64,000 nt of DNA, taken from CAYRML01 sp050942825. Lineage in GTDB: Bacteria; Bacillota; Dehalobacteriia; UBA4068. Both the position numbers and the translations under genes were made by a program. The DNA lies in the NCBI GenBank assembly GCA_050942825.1, contig JBMNOA010000003.1, forward strand, positions 1-64,000. Reading direction: 5' to 3'. Under the pieces are notes generated by a model. The model did no database searches. It was given only the letters and a program-made list of their open reading frames with translations, and was not told the origin of the DNA. Position 1 is the stretch's first letter. Every line of letters starts with the position of its first letter. This document shows, piece by piece, positions 16,741 to 25,281 of the stretch.

Positions 16741-17814
16741 TTATTTATATGATATACCTACGATAGTTACGTCTAACATATTTAAATCTGTTGCAAGATC
16801 ACAATAGATCGGGATGCTTGAATCTGAAATAATTTTTATTTTAGGTCGTAGACCGCTTTGAGGATGATTCTCTATTACTATGCCTTCGAGACCGTTGCTA
16901 AGTATAACATGTGTACCTATTGGATAAGGGGAGATCTTTTGCAGGAAGGTATTGACAACGTGAGGATCAAAATGAGTATAACAATTGCCAATAATATATT
17001 CCATGGCCTCAGAAGGGAGAAGTGCTTCTCGATAGGGCCTATCGGAAGTCAGAGCATCATAGACATCGGCAACTGCTACAATCCTACCAAAGCGGGGGAT
17101 CGACAAACCCATAGAGCTATTAGGATAACCACTGCCATCAAATTTTTCATGATGAGAAAGCACAGCCACACATGATTCAACGGGGATTTCCCATTTTGAG
17201 ATAAGATATTTATATCCTTTATTAGCATGGCTCTTTATCAATAAAAACTCATTATCGGTAAGGGGTTCTTGCTTATCCAAGATGTTTTTAGGCAAAAATA
17301 TCTTACCAATGTCATGAAGCATGGCCCCCAATCCTAAAAGGCGGAGTTCCTCACGCTTTAAATTTATAGCCATACCAAGTAAAAGAGAGATGACTGTTAC
17401 ATTCACTGAATGATAATAAGTATAATCATCAAAAATCTTTAAGTCAGTCATGCTAGAGGAGGCATAAGGGGAAACGGCTATATCCTGAATCATTTCATCC
17501 ACCACATCCTTAATGCCCGCTAAGGCTTCCCGACTCATCATCATATTGTTAGATCTGACGCTGGAGAAAAAGTCTTTAAGAGAACGAACAGCTGTGTTCC
17601 GCAAAGCCTGGCTGATGCTTTCTTCTTCAAGAACCATTTCTTCTATGAGGCTGTCCTGGATATACACTCCCCGATAATGCTTATCATTGATTATGCGTAT
17701 ACTTCGCTCAGTAAGTGACTGTCCGGCAGAAAGTAGCAGTTTATTATCAGCATCGAATAAATCCCTATTCAAAACCATTCCGGGGCGAAGATATTTTGAT
17801 GGTATAAATCTCAT
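16741..17814 (-). CDS. HD-GYP domain protein, probable c-di-GMP phosphodiesterase
   Basis: Predicted to hydrolyse cyclic di-GMP. 357 residues with an N-terminal region of about 110 residues of unknown function (starting MRFIPSKYLRPGMVL, as in other HD-GYP proteins), then the HD-GYP domain. The HD metal pair is H167-D168 in AMLHDIGKI, and the HHEKFDGSGYP motif (221-231) is complete, so activity is expected. ATG at 17814 is used because a longer frame reaches into the hairpin at 17882-17927. It precedes cheY and lies in the same locus as the c-di-GMP riboswitch of the flgB operon. Confidence 0.92.
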   Translation of the reverse strand: MRFIPSKYLRPGMVLNRDLFDADNKLLLSAGQSLTERSIRIINDKHYRGVYIQDSLIEEMVLEEESISQALRNTAVRSLKDFFSSVRSNNMMMSREALAGIKDVVDEMIQDIAVSPYASSSMTDLKIFDDYTYYHSVNVTVISLLLGMAINLKREELRLLGLGAMLHDIGKIFLPKNILDKQEPLTDNEFLLIKSHANKGYKYLISKWEIPVESCVAVLSHHEKFDGSGYPNSSMGLSIPRFGRIVAVADVYDALTSDRPYREALLPSEAMEYIIGNCYTHFDPHVVNTFLQKISPYPIGTHVILSNGLEGIVIENHPQSGLRPKIKIISDSSIPIYCDLATDLNMLDVTIVGISYK

Positions 17815-17881
17815 ATCATCACTCTTATTTTTATTAATAATAAAGTCTTTAATTGTCTCAAGTGCAAAAATTGTATAATTT

Positions 17882-17927
17882 AAGTTGTGCCAAAGGTATT
17901 TTAAACAATAGACCTTTGGCACAACTT
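17882..17927 (-). terminator. Hairpin after hag
   Basis: A perfect 16-bp stem (17882-17897 with 17912-17927) with a 14-base loop, 30 bases past the flagellin stop. The T tract after it is weak, so it may act as mRNA 3' stabiliser as well as terminator, as expected for an abundant transcript. It separates hag from the HD-GYP/che genes. Confidence 0.75.
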
Positions 17928-17957
17928 GTAAGACCCTATAAAGCTAAAACCATCCCA

Positions 17958-19079
17958 CTATTTTAGAAGTTGTAATACACCTTGCGGTTGAGCATTAGCT
18001 TGAGCCAACATAGATTGAGCAGCTTGTAGCAAGATGTTATTCTTAGTGAATTCAACCATTTCTTGAGCCATATCAACGTCACGGATACGGCTTTCGGCAG
18101 CTTGTAAGTTTTCGGAAGAGGTGTTAAGATTATTGATTTTATGTTCCAGTCTGTTTTGGATAGCACCCAATTTTGCACGTTCTCCGGAGACTGTGTTAAT
18201 AGCATCAGTTATCGTTTCAATGGCATTTGAGGCACCGATTTGAGTACTGATATTGGCGCCGCTGATACCGAGTGTTGTAGAATCCATGGCGGATATGGAA
18301 ACTGACAGGGTTTCGCCATTATTAGCTCCGGTTTGAATAACTAGACCCTGGGCAGATGGATCAGCTTCCATCACGATATTTTTGCCGTTAAGTCCTTTCG
18401 CTGCATAATCTACTCCCAGCTGAATGGTAAGACCAAGTTCCTCTACGTTGATGGTTTGTGCCCCCGCCGCAGGAGATGCCAGTGTAAAAACGGCATCGGC
18501 ATTAGTACCGTCACTTTTTCTGGTGACGGTAAGTGCGCTACCGTCATCGGCAAATTCGTAAATACAGCCAGCCGGGCCTTCAGCTTGCATGCCAATAACT
18601 CCATCCGAACCAGCTTTCAGGGTTGATGTGGCAATATCTATTGTGGTACCAGCTTGATTTAAACTACCGTTAAGCAATTTTTTGTTGTTGAATTTGGTTT
18701 GATCAGCGATGTCATTGATTTCTGATTTTAACTGGTCAAACTCAGCTTGCAAGGCGTCGCGGTCAATTGTTTCATTGGTATCGGAAGAAGATTGTACGGC
18801 CAGCTCATTCATTCTTTGCAGAATGGCATGTGTTTCAGTCAAGGCGCCTTCTGCGGTTTGTACGAGAGATATAGCATCTTGACTGTTTTTGGAGGCCATT
18901 TCAATACCACGGATCTGAGCCCGCATTTTTTCGGAAATTGCCAGACCGGCAGCATCATCCCCGGCTCTATTAATTCTGAGTCCTGATGATAATTTTTCCA
19001 TAGATTTGTTGGCAGAATTAGTATTGGCTGTATACTGCCTAAAAGTGTTTAAAGCAGAGATATTGTTATTAATACGCAT
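17958..19079 (-). CDS. hag: Flagellin
   Basis: Filament subunit exported through the flagellar type III system. 373 residues. The conserved N-terminal D0/D1 part (MRINNNISALN..., SSGLRINRAGDDAAGLAIS, about 1-150) and C-terminal D1/D0 part (ESRIRDVDMAQEMVEFTK...QAAQSMLAQAN, about 290-373) flank a variable central region of about 140 residues. Start ATG has AAGGAGG at ideal spacing. It is the only flagellin in the window. Its leader carries a sigma-28 promoter, a 13-bp hairpin and several GGA motifs for CsrA. Confidence 0.97.
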   Translation of the reverse strand: MRINNNISALNTFRQYTANTNSANKSMEKLSSGLRINRAGDDAAGLAISEKMRAQIRGIEMASKNSQDAISLVQTAEGALTETHAILQRMNELAVQSSSDTNETIDRDALQAEFDQLKSEINDIADQTKFNNKKLLNGSLNQAGTTIDIATSTLKAGSDGVIGMQAEGPAGCIYEFADDGSALTVTRKSDGTNADAVFTLASPAAGAQTINVEELGLTIQLGVDYAAKGLNGKNIVMEADPSAQGLVIQTGANNGETLSVSISAMDSTTLGISGANISTQIGASNAIETITDAINTVSGERAKLGAIQNRLEHKINNLNTSSENLQAAESRIRDVDMAQEMVEFTKNNILLQAAQSMLAQANAQPQGVLQLLK

Positions 19080-19085
19080 GTTTTT

Positions 19086-19116
19086 TCCTCCTTGAATTTT
19101 TTTTGGAAATCCTTTT
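19086..19116 (-). promoter_or_regulatory. Candidate CsrA binding sites overlapping the hag ribosome binding site
   Basis: The minus-strand leader holds AAGGAAAAGGAT and then CAAGGAGG at the ribosome binding site, giving several GGA cores within 30 bases. In Bacillus, CsrA binds such sites in the hag leader and FliW relieves it. csrA and fliW are directly upstream here. Confidence 0.5.
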
Positions 19117-19121
19117 CCTTT

Positions 19122-19154
19122 AAACAAATCCGCTCGTACGCAGCGGATTTGTTT
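19122..19154 (-). promoter_or_regulatory. 5' leader hairpin of hag
   Basis: A perfect 13-bp stem AAACAAATCCGCT/AGCGGATTTGTTT with a 7-base loop between the promoter and the ribosome binding site. No T run follows, so it is not a terminator; it may stabilise the mRNA or present the CsrA sites. Confidence 0.65.
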
Positions 19155-19179
19155 TATGAGGAGTATGTCCTCATCTAAT

Positions 19180-19206
19180 ATATCGTTTAAGGAGTAGAAA
19201 AATTTA
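19180..19206 (-). promoter_or_regulatory. Sigma-28 (FliA) promoter of hag
   Basis: TAAA - 15 bases - AACGATAT on the minus strand, close to the consensus TAAA-N15-GCCGATAT, about 100 bases upstream of the hag start. Confidence 0.8.
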
Positions 19207-19226
19207 ATATTTTATACAAAAAATAA

Positions 19227-19451
19227 TCACTGTTTTTTATTTTTAAAAATGGACAAGACCGTTCTAGGATCGATCTGAGCTGCAGCTAAATTTACTTTCT
19301 CTGTTTCCCATAGCTCATTGCGAACAATTTTTATGCTGTCGGGAGCATCGATACCGATTTTGACTTTTTCTCCCTGACATTCTAAGATGGTAATTTCTAT
19401 TTTCTCTCCCACCAGGATGGATTCCCCGGTTTTTCGGCTCAAGATCAGCAT
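19227..19451 (-). CDS. csrA: Translational regulator CsrA
   Basis: RNA-binding dimer that represses flagellin translation. 74 residues with the complete family sequence MLILSRKTGESI...IxI..., the conserved arginine of SRK and the later IVRNELW segment. It overlaps fliW by seven bases and lies upstream of hag, the order in Bacillus. No terminator is visible between csrA and the hag promoter. Confidence 0.97.
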   Translation of the reverse strand: MLILSRKTGESILVGEKIEITILECQGEKVKIGIDAPDSIKIVRNELWETEKVNLAAAQIDPRTVLSIFKNKKQ

Positions 19452-19891
19452 TCTCCGCCACCTCTTTCTTTTTCATCATAGACACTGTGACGGATTTGAT
19501 AGTCCTGGTTTTCCAGGATTACTTGCATACCTAGTCGCTTATAAGGGTTTACTACTATGGGGCTTTTAAGATTGACAGTCATATCCTGAATCTTTTGGGG
19601 GATTACAGCAATCACAAAAAAGCATAGTTCATCTAAGCTGGTGGCTTCTAGTTGCTGCATAACGCCTTCCGGCAGCATAGGTGAATAATCTTCCATGATA
19701 TCAAGAGGATTGAATACAATAAAACGGGGATCCACGTTATCTACTGCTTGCAGGCAGATGGCCGAATAGTCGTCACTATTGATAAAAATAAATTTTTTGG
19801 CTTCTTCAAAGGAGAATATCCCTTTGGGAAAGTGGATAATTTCTTGTTCTTTTATATTTATTATGCCAAAATCTTTTGTTGTAATTTCCAT
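19445..19891 (-). CDS. fliW: Flagellar assembly factor FliW
   Basis: Binds CsrA and flagellin, coupling flagellin secretion to its synthesis. 148 residues with the typical FPKGIFSFEEAKKF N-terminal part, QAVDNVDPRFIVFNP, and the conserved NLKSPIVVNPYKRLGMQVIL end. It is translationally coupled to csrA (seven-base overlap) and follows the DUF6470 gene. Confidence 0.97.
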   Translation of the reverse strand: MEITTKDFGIINIKEQEIIHFPKGIFSFEEAKKFIFINSDDYSAICLQAVDNVDPRFIVFNPLDIMEDYSPMLPEGVMQQLEATSLDELCFFVIAVIPQKIQDMTVNLKSPIVVNPYKRLGMQVILENQDYQIRHSVYDEKERGGGEC

Positions 19892-19926
19892 ACCTTTTTA
19901 CCTCTCTTATCAGCTCTATAAAAGGG

Positions 19927-20430
19927 TTAAATAGAAAAAGTGAGACTATAAGGCTGATATTCAAAGCTCACCTTTCCTATCTGCCATTCAAAGTGCAAGC
20001 GGTCTGGAGTGTATTCGATATCTACATAACCATCTTTCCAACTAAATTTTGGTGGATGTTTTGGTATAAAAACAAGCATCTTCTCGATGCTTCTGTTGTT
20101 ACGTATGTGGGCAATCTCCTTGATCGCATCCTTACCCTTTTGGGCCAGAATATCTCCTTCAATACCATAACGTGCTGTGCTTTCTTCTACAGCTTTTTTA
20201 CCTTTAGCGATCAAATCTTGAGCTAAAGCATCTATCGATTTAAAACCCAGAGAATCAAAGAAGGCCCGATTGTCAATTTCCATGCGGATAGGTTTACTTT
20301 GCATGGTATAACCGCCTCTTTGCCTGGTTATTTTGCAAGAGGTGGGTATAGTATGCTGAATCAGGCGGGCCCTCTCATGATGGATTTTAATTTGTGGAGG
20401 AAACATAGAAACATTAAAAACCTTGTTCAT
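19927..20430 (-). CDS. DUF6470 (YviE-like) protein
   Basis: 167 residues, related to YviE of Bacillus, which sits between flgL and fliW as here. No catalytic motif is seen; the sequence is mixed alpha/beta with a proline-aromatic C-terminus (HPPKFSWKDGYVDIEY). Its role is unknown but tied by context to late flagellar assembly. The start ATG is 12 bases from the flgL stop with only a weak AGG site. Confidence 0.75.
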   Translation of the reverse strand: MNKVFNVSMFPPQIKIHHERARLIQHTIPTSCKITRQRGGYTMQSKPIRMEIDNRAFFDSLGFKSIDALAQDLIAKGKKAVEESTARYGIEGDILAQKGKDAIKEIAHIRNNRSIEKMLVFIPKHPPKFSWKDGYVDIEYTPDRLHFEWQIGKVSFEYQPYSLTFSI

Positions 20431-20442
20431 ATCTTGACCTGC

Positions 20443-21417
20443 TTATCTTAAATAGTCCAGTAAGGAAGGTTGAATAATTTTGCTGCCCATTTTTAAAGCT
20501 GACTGATATGATAGCTCTTGCATATTAAATTCCATAATGCCAAGAGCAGGGTCTATTCCTTCCAAATTTTTCTGTTTGATCAAAGCATTATATTCATCGG
20601 TATCAAATCTGTTTTTCAAAAAGTCGATAAAATTGTTTTTTTGACCGATATTAGTATAATTCAACATATTATCTGCAATACAAGTATCCAGTTTGGCCAT
20701 ATATTTATTAAGATCGGATATATCCCCACTTTCGAATAGGTCGGCAATTTGGCCCAGCAATGCATAATAATTATTGGAAAGACCTTCGGAATCAATACCG
20801 GTACCGAAGATTTCACTACCGGGATGTGCGATATTCAAAGCAGTACCAGGAACGATCTGCCCTGTGGCAGTGGTGGAAAGACCTAAGCCGATATCAAAAA
20901 ACAGCTCTTCTTCAGGAAAGATGCTGGGATCGTCATTAACATTGATGCCTTGATAATATAAATTCCCATCGCTATCAAGGGTAAAAGGTATGGTTTTCAT
21001 ATTGTGACCACCAAAAATATATTGGCCACTATAGTTGGAATTGGCTACACTAAAAAGCTGTTCCTGATAGTTCCGGATATTTTCAGCGATGATTTTTAAA
21101 CCATCTTCACTATGGGAGCCGCTATTGCCTTGAATAAGCAGTTCGTTGACATTACCCAGTATAGTATTTATGCTGGAAAAACAGGCTTCGACCTCCGTAA
21201 AAAGTCCCTCAACCTCCTTAACATTTTCTTTATACAAGGAAATACGAGACAGATGCTGTCTGACCTGGTAAGCTTTGAGAGCCGTGGCCGGATCTTCGGA
21301 GGCTTTAAGATATTTACGGCCGGCTGTTACTTTTTCATTGAGCTCATTCACACGGGCAAAGCTTTTATTGAGGTTGTTCATATAAGTATTAGTGATCATT
21401 TTATTGGTGATTCTCAC
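20443..21417 (-). CDS. flgL: Flagellar hook-associated protein 3
   Basis: Junction protein between hook and filament. 324 residues with the flagellin-like N-terminus (RITNKMITNTYMNNLN, ASEDPATALKAYQVRQ) and the C-terminal helix ending in SIIQPSLLDYL-type residues. GTG at 21417 is chosen because ATGGAGGTG lies six bases upstream. It follows flgK in the same order as Bacillus. Confidence 0.95.
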   Translation of the reverse strand: MRITNKMITNTYMNNLNKSFARVNELNEKVTAGRKYLKASEDPATALKAYQVRQHLSRISLYKENVKEVEGLFTEVEACFSSINTILGNVNELLIQGNSGSHSEDGLKIIAENIRNYQEQLFSVANSNYSGQYIFGGHNMKTIPFTLDSDGNLYYQGINVNDDPSIFPEEELFFDIGLGLSTTATGQIVPGTALNIAHPGSEIFGTGIDSEGLSNNYYALLGQIADLFESGDISDLNKYMAKLDTCIADNMLNYTNIGQKNNFIDFLKNRFDTDEYNALIKQKNLEGIDPALGIMEFNMQELSYQSALKMGSKIIQPSLLDYLR

Positions 21418-21459
21418 CAGTAGCACCTCCATTTCCGGTTAAATAAGGTAACATCATAA

Positions 21460-22890
21460 TTAACGGCCGACAATACCCATTTTATTGATGATGATGTCCA
21501 AGGCCTCGTCCATGGCTGTCATTATCCTGGCCGCTGCTTGGAAGGCTTTTTCATATTTAGTCATATTGATGGTTTCCTCATTGATAGAAACACCCATAAT
21601 ACTTTCTCTTTGATAAGAGATAGAATCTAAAATACTTCCCGACATAGCGTTCATATCTTTTTGATATCCTACATCAACAGCAATATTGCTCATCAGCATG
21701 CGGGAAAAACCTTCAAAAGTTCCGCTGAGATTGGGATATTCAGCAGTATCTATATCATTATCCATAGCATTAATCATACGGATGATATTATCATTGGCAC
21801 TGGTATTACTGGTTGTTGTAGTCACGATATAGCGGGTATCATTACGCCAGTCATCAGAGATAGTGATATTGGCTGCTGTGATCGTTTCGCCATCTTTGCT
21901 GGCAAACAAAGGTTTCGGAGAGGAGGGGTCCAGAGTATTGATGCTATTGAGGGTTCCGGCAAAGGCCTGTGCAAAAGCATCAATGGCATTATTATAATAG
22001 GGTAAACCATGAAATTCATCGATTGTAGCGCCGCTGCCATTTAAAATATCCAAGTGTCCTTTAAAAGATCCTGATTTGGGAATGAACTCTGTGGCAGGGC
22101 TGCCCTCGACCATTATTTTAATGATACTATTGTCATCTATTACCGAAAATTTTGATTCCAATACATCAAGCCCACCAGTGGAGCTAATAGTTACGGTACC
22201 ATCGGATTGAGCTGTGACAGTGATATCCAAATAGGCGGATAGCTCATCCAGATAACCGTTACGCATATCCAGCATTTCATTGGTGACTGAGCCTCTAATG
22301 GTCTGATCTTTGATCAGTGTATTGACATTATTGATTTTATCTATCAGTGTATTTACTGAAGAAACCTCTATTTGCAAATCCCCTTGCTGTTCAGAGCGGA
22401 TTTGCGACAATTGAAAGGCATATTGGTTTAATACCTGTGTGACTTTTTCCGCAGCAGAGCGAACTATATTAGCATGTTCGGCATTGCCAGCATTATTGGA
22501 AAAAGATTGGAGCTGATTGTAAAATTGCCCCAGCATGGCATGGAGCCCATCATTTTCTAGTTCTTCAAATACATTTTCTATATCCTGTAAAGCCAGTAAA
22601 CCCGAATTCCAATAATTATAGTCTGCATTGGCAGTACGAAGGCGAGAGTCTAAAAAACCATCCCGCATCTGACTGATCTGACTTACCGTAACACCTTGTC
22701 CTGATCTGACATAGGGAAGAGCAGATTTATATGTAGCGTTGTTATAATTTACGGCTACCAGGTCGGCAACCTGCCGAGTATAGTTCTCCGTATTGGCATT
22801 AGCTATGTTTTGTCCCGTCACGTCAAGTGCGATCTGACTGGCTACAGTAGCACTCCTGGCAATTTCTAAGCCCGAAAAAGTTGATCTCAT
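21460..22890 (-). CDS. flgK: Flagellar hook-associated protein 1
   Basis: First junction protein on the hook. 476 residues. The N-terminal rod/hook signature TGQNIANANTENYTRQ and the C-terminal SINEETINMTKYEKAFQAAARIMTAMDE are clear. The start ATG overlaps the flgN stop by one base (TAATG), indicating coupling. Confidence 0.97.
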   Translation of the reverse strand: MRSTFSGLEIARSATVASQIALDVTGQNIANANTENYTRQVADLVAVNYNNATYKSALPYVRSGQGVTVSQISQMRDGFLDSRLRTANADYNYWNSGLLALQDIENVFEELENDGLHAMLGQFYNQLQSFSNNAGNAEHANIVRSAAEKVTQVLNQYAFQLSQIRSEQQGDLQIEVSSVNTLIDKINNVNTLIKDQTIRGSVTNEMLDMRNGYLDELSAYLDITVTAQSDGTVTISSTGGLDVLESKFSVIDDNSIIKIMVEGSPATEFIPKSGSFKGHLDILNGSGATIDEFHGLPYYNNAIDAFAQAFAGTLNSINTLDPSSPKPLFASKDGETITAANITISDDWRNDTRYIVTTTTSNTSANDNIIRMINAMDNDIDTAEYPNLSGTFEGFSRMLMSNIAVDVGYQKDMNAMSGSILDSISYQRESIMGVSINEETINMTKYEKAFQAAARIMTAMDEALDIIINKMGIVGR

Positions 22891-23357
22891 TACAAAACCC
22901 CCTTTTTCTCGGTTGTCTCTGTCCTAGAGGGTTGGGATTTTTTATAGGTCAAAGAGGATTTTTTTAGCCCAGATATAATCATTATTTGATTCAGCAGCGA
23001 AAGCTGTGAATTTAAAATACCCATGTTGAGCTGGTTGGTTTTTTTTAAGCGTTGTAAAACCTTAGAGAGTGTTTGGAAATGCCCCTTGAATCCATATATG
23101 TTTTCCGGGTCATAATTTTCGGTGATTTCTCTAAGGGTTACACCCTCTAGTCCCATTTCTTTTTGTAATGCTTCCCGGCGTTGCTCCATCCTAGCGGTAT
23201 TCATGATCAAAGGTTGCTCCAGAATGAGGATTTCGTCCAGTTCTTGGGCAGATCCGCGAATCAAAATATCCGTTTTGCGGATTTCCAGCTCCAGTAACTT
23301 TTGCTGGGATTCTAATGTTTTATCAAGCAGAAGAGATAAATGCTCATAGTTGTTCAT
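22890..23357 (-). CDS. flgN: Flagellar export chaperone FlgN
   Basis: Chaperone for FlgK and FlgL. 155 residues, almost all predicted alpha helix, with the leading ELL-rich amphipathic segment and the 'LI...LL' heptads of the FlgN family. Sequence conservation in this family is low, so position between flgM and flgK is a major part of the evidence. Confidence 0.85.
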   Translation of the reverse strand: MNNYEHLSLLLDKTLESQQKLLELEIRKTDILIRGSAQELDEILILEQPLIMNTARMEQRREALQKEMGLEGVTLREITENYDPENIYGFKGHFQTLSKVLQRLKKTNQLNMGILNSQLSLLNQIMIISGLKKSSLTYKKSQPSRTETTEKKGVL

Positions 23358-23374
23358 TAATTAACCTCCCTGCA

Positions 23375-23692
23375 TTAATCATGCTTTTTGGCAATATTTA
23401 TCATAGCGCTGGCAATATCCTGGCTAGAAACATGGTAAGCACCATTTTCAATGTCAGCCTTAAGTTGACGCAGAAAATCCGCACGGCTGCCTTTTTCCAC
23501 TTCCGTGACAACCTTTTCTTTGGCTGCCCGAACCGGATCATAATCAGACGCTTTTTGGGAGATTTCCACTCTGTCCATAGCAGTTTCCTTATGCGTCTGT
23601 GAGGATGCTGTTTCTGCTTCGGAAGTCGTGGCTTTGCTGCGTACGGTGGATTGCAAGATCGGGTCAATATTATTTTTGGTATCTATTAGCAT
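23375..23692 (-). CDS. flgM: Anti-sigma-28 factor FlgM
   Basis: Binds and inhibits FliA until the hook-basal body is complete, then is exported. 105 residues; the conserved C-terminal region VEISQKASDYDPVRAAKEKVV...QLKADIENGAYHV is the sigma-binding part. ATG at 23692 has AGGGGTG upstream and a sigma-28 promoter 20-45 bases away, giving the usual feedback. Confidence 0.93.
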   Translation of the reverse strand: MLIDTKNNIDPILQSTVRSKATTSEAETASSQTHKETAMDRVEISQKASDYDPVRAAKEKVVTEVEKGSRADFLRQLKADIENGAYHVSSQDIASAMINIAKKHD

Positions 23693-23710
23693 ATTTTTCA
23701 CCCCTAATTT

Positions 23711-23737
23711 ATGTCGGCAGAAAATGTAAATAATTAA
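23711..23737 (-). promoter_or_regulatory. Sigma-28 promoter of flgM
   Basis: TTAA - 15 bases - GCCGACAT on the minus strand; seven of eight bases match the -10 consensus. It lies in the 63-bp gap after the FlgG-like gene. Confidence 0.65.
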
Positions 23738-23755
23738 TGCCCGAAACAAAATTAT

Positions 23756-24511
23756 TTAACTTCTTAGGGTATTGGCCATAGCTTCAATTTCATCGGCAGT
23801 TTGAATAATGCGGGCACTGAATTGAAAGCCTCTCTGTGCCTGAAGGATTTTAGTAATTTCAGTGGCTAAATCTACATTGGAGCATTCCAAGGCTCCTTGG
23901 CGGAGGCGTGCCTCGGAAACTAGTGTACCCTCACCTGATTGGTCGGTGGCCGCCAACAGCCCGCTACCGACCTCACGCAGGGCATAGGGATTATCAAAAT
24001 TTACTACGGCTAGTCTGATAGTATTTTCAGCGCTTTCACCCTCAGCAGGCCCGTATAATATAACTTGGTTACCCGGCTCTTTGATGGTGATAGGCTGGAA
24101 TTTGTCATCTAAAACTCGCTCTCCATTGCAGGTGATAAGATATTTTTCTTCTCCAGAATTTACCATCCGAAAATTGCCGGCTCGAGTGTAATATCTTTGG
24201 CCCGTTTCTCTCTCGACGCAGAAATAACCCGCGCCTAAAATAGCCACGTCCAGATTATGGCCTGTTTCCTGCACAGCTCCCTGTTCCAAGTTGGCTGAAA
24301 TTGAATTGACCTTTGCTCCGTGACCCACTTGCAAAGGGAGGTTTTGACTGTATTTTTGTGCGGGCATATTGGTATAAACCAAATCACTATAGGCAATTCT
24401 CTGGGATTTAAACCCTGTAGTAGAGGCATTGGCCAAATTATTGGCGCTGACATCAAGTAGGCTTTGATAATTTGTGGCTCCGATTTTTGCCGTATAAAAA
24501 CTATTGATCAT
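23756..24511 (-). CDS. Flagellar rod/hook protein, FlgG family (FlhP-like)
   Basis: 251 residues. The N-terminal motif DVSANNLANASTTGFKSQR and C-terminal VDLATEITKILQAQRGFQFSARIIQTADEI define the FlgF/FlgG family. It is the second of a tandem pair that corresponds by position to flhO-flhP of Bacillus, encoding distal rod proteins. Twelve bases separate the two genes. Exact assignment as FlgG or FlgF is uncertain. Confidence 0.9.
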   Translation of the reverse strand: MINSFYTAKIGATNYQSLLDVSANNLANASTTGFKSQRIAYSDLVYTNMPAQKYSQNLPLQVGHGAKVNSISANLEQGAVQETGHNLDVAILGAGYFCVERETGQRYYTRAGNFRMVNSGEEKYLITCNGERVLDDKFQPITIKEPGNQVILYGPAEGESAENTIRLAVVNFDNPYALREVGSGLLAATDQSGEGTLVSEARLRQGALECSNVDLATEITKILQAQRGFQFSARIIQTADEIEAMANTLRS

Positions 24512-24523
24512 TTTCTTGCCTCC

Positions 24524-25267
24524 TTATATTTTGCAAAGCTCATTGATAGTCTTATTCATAACAGAATCCATCATTTTCACTATTTGAGTACAGGATTGAA
24601 AGGCGCGTGAGCTTTCGATGAGACCTGTCATTTCTCCAATCAAATCTAGACTGGCACTTTCCAAATATCCTTGCCGCACCTGACCTGTAAAAGGCAGCTG
24701 ATTCTGCTCATTAAAGCCTATCAGCAAACCACCTTGCCGCTTTTGTAAGGATTGAGGATCAGTAGGATTGCTGATGCGCAAAGTATCGAAATATTCTCCA
24801 TCTATATATATATTACCTTTAGCATCTACCATGAAATTAGCGTTATCGACTTGGATAGAACCTGATTTGCCTAATACATGGTTACCGTCAAAATCTGACA
24901 GACAACCATTGCCATCTATGGTAAATTGACCATTGCGGGTCAGCGCCAAAGTACCGTCATTTAGCCGAAGAGTGAAGAATCCTTCCCCCTCTAAAGCCAG
25001 ATCCAGATCATTATTAGTTTGCTCACACGGACTTTGTTTATAGTCGGTAAATATCTCTTGGACAACTACTCCATTGGTGGTTTGCCCCAAAGATGCAGTG
25101 CCATAATTGCTCACTCTGTAGGTGAGAGCATCTCCGAAGCTGCTAAAAACAACACTATCTTTTTTAAATCCGGTTGTATTGGAATTTGCTACATTATTAC
25201 CGATAATATCAATAGCTCTGCTATTACACATCATTCCTGAAGCAGCCGTATATATTCCTTTTATCAT
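24524..25267 (-). CDS. Flagellar rod/hook protein, FlgF/FlgG family (FlhO-like)
   Basis: 247 residues with the family N-terminus (IKGIYTAASGMMCNSRAIDIIGNNVANSNTTGF in two parts) and C-terminal helix SLDLIGEMTGLIESSRAFQSC. It lies 14 bases after fliA and is cotranscribed with the FlgG-like gene that follows. It probably forms part of the distal rod. Confidence 0.9.
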   Translation of the reverse strand: MIKGIYTAASGMMCNSRAIDIIGNNVANSNTTGFKKDSVVFSSFGDALTYRVSNYGTASLGQTTNGVVVQEIFTDYKQSPCEQTNNDLDLALEGEGFFTLRLNDGTLALTRNGQFTIDGNGCLSDFDGNHVLGKSGSIQVDNANFMVDAKGNIYIDGEYFDTLRISNPTDPQSLQKRQGGLLIGFNEQNQLPFTGQVRQGYLESASLDLIGEMTGLIESSRAFQSCTQIVKMMDSVMNKTINELCKI

Positions 25268-25281
25268 GGTCTTGTCCTCCT

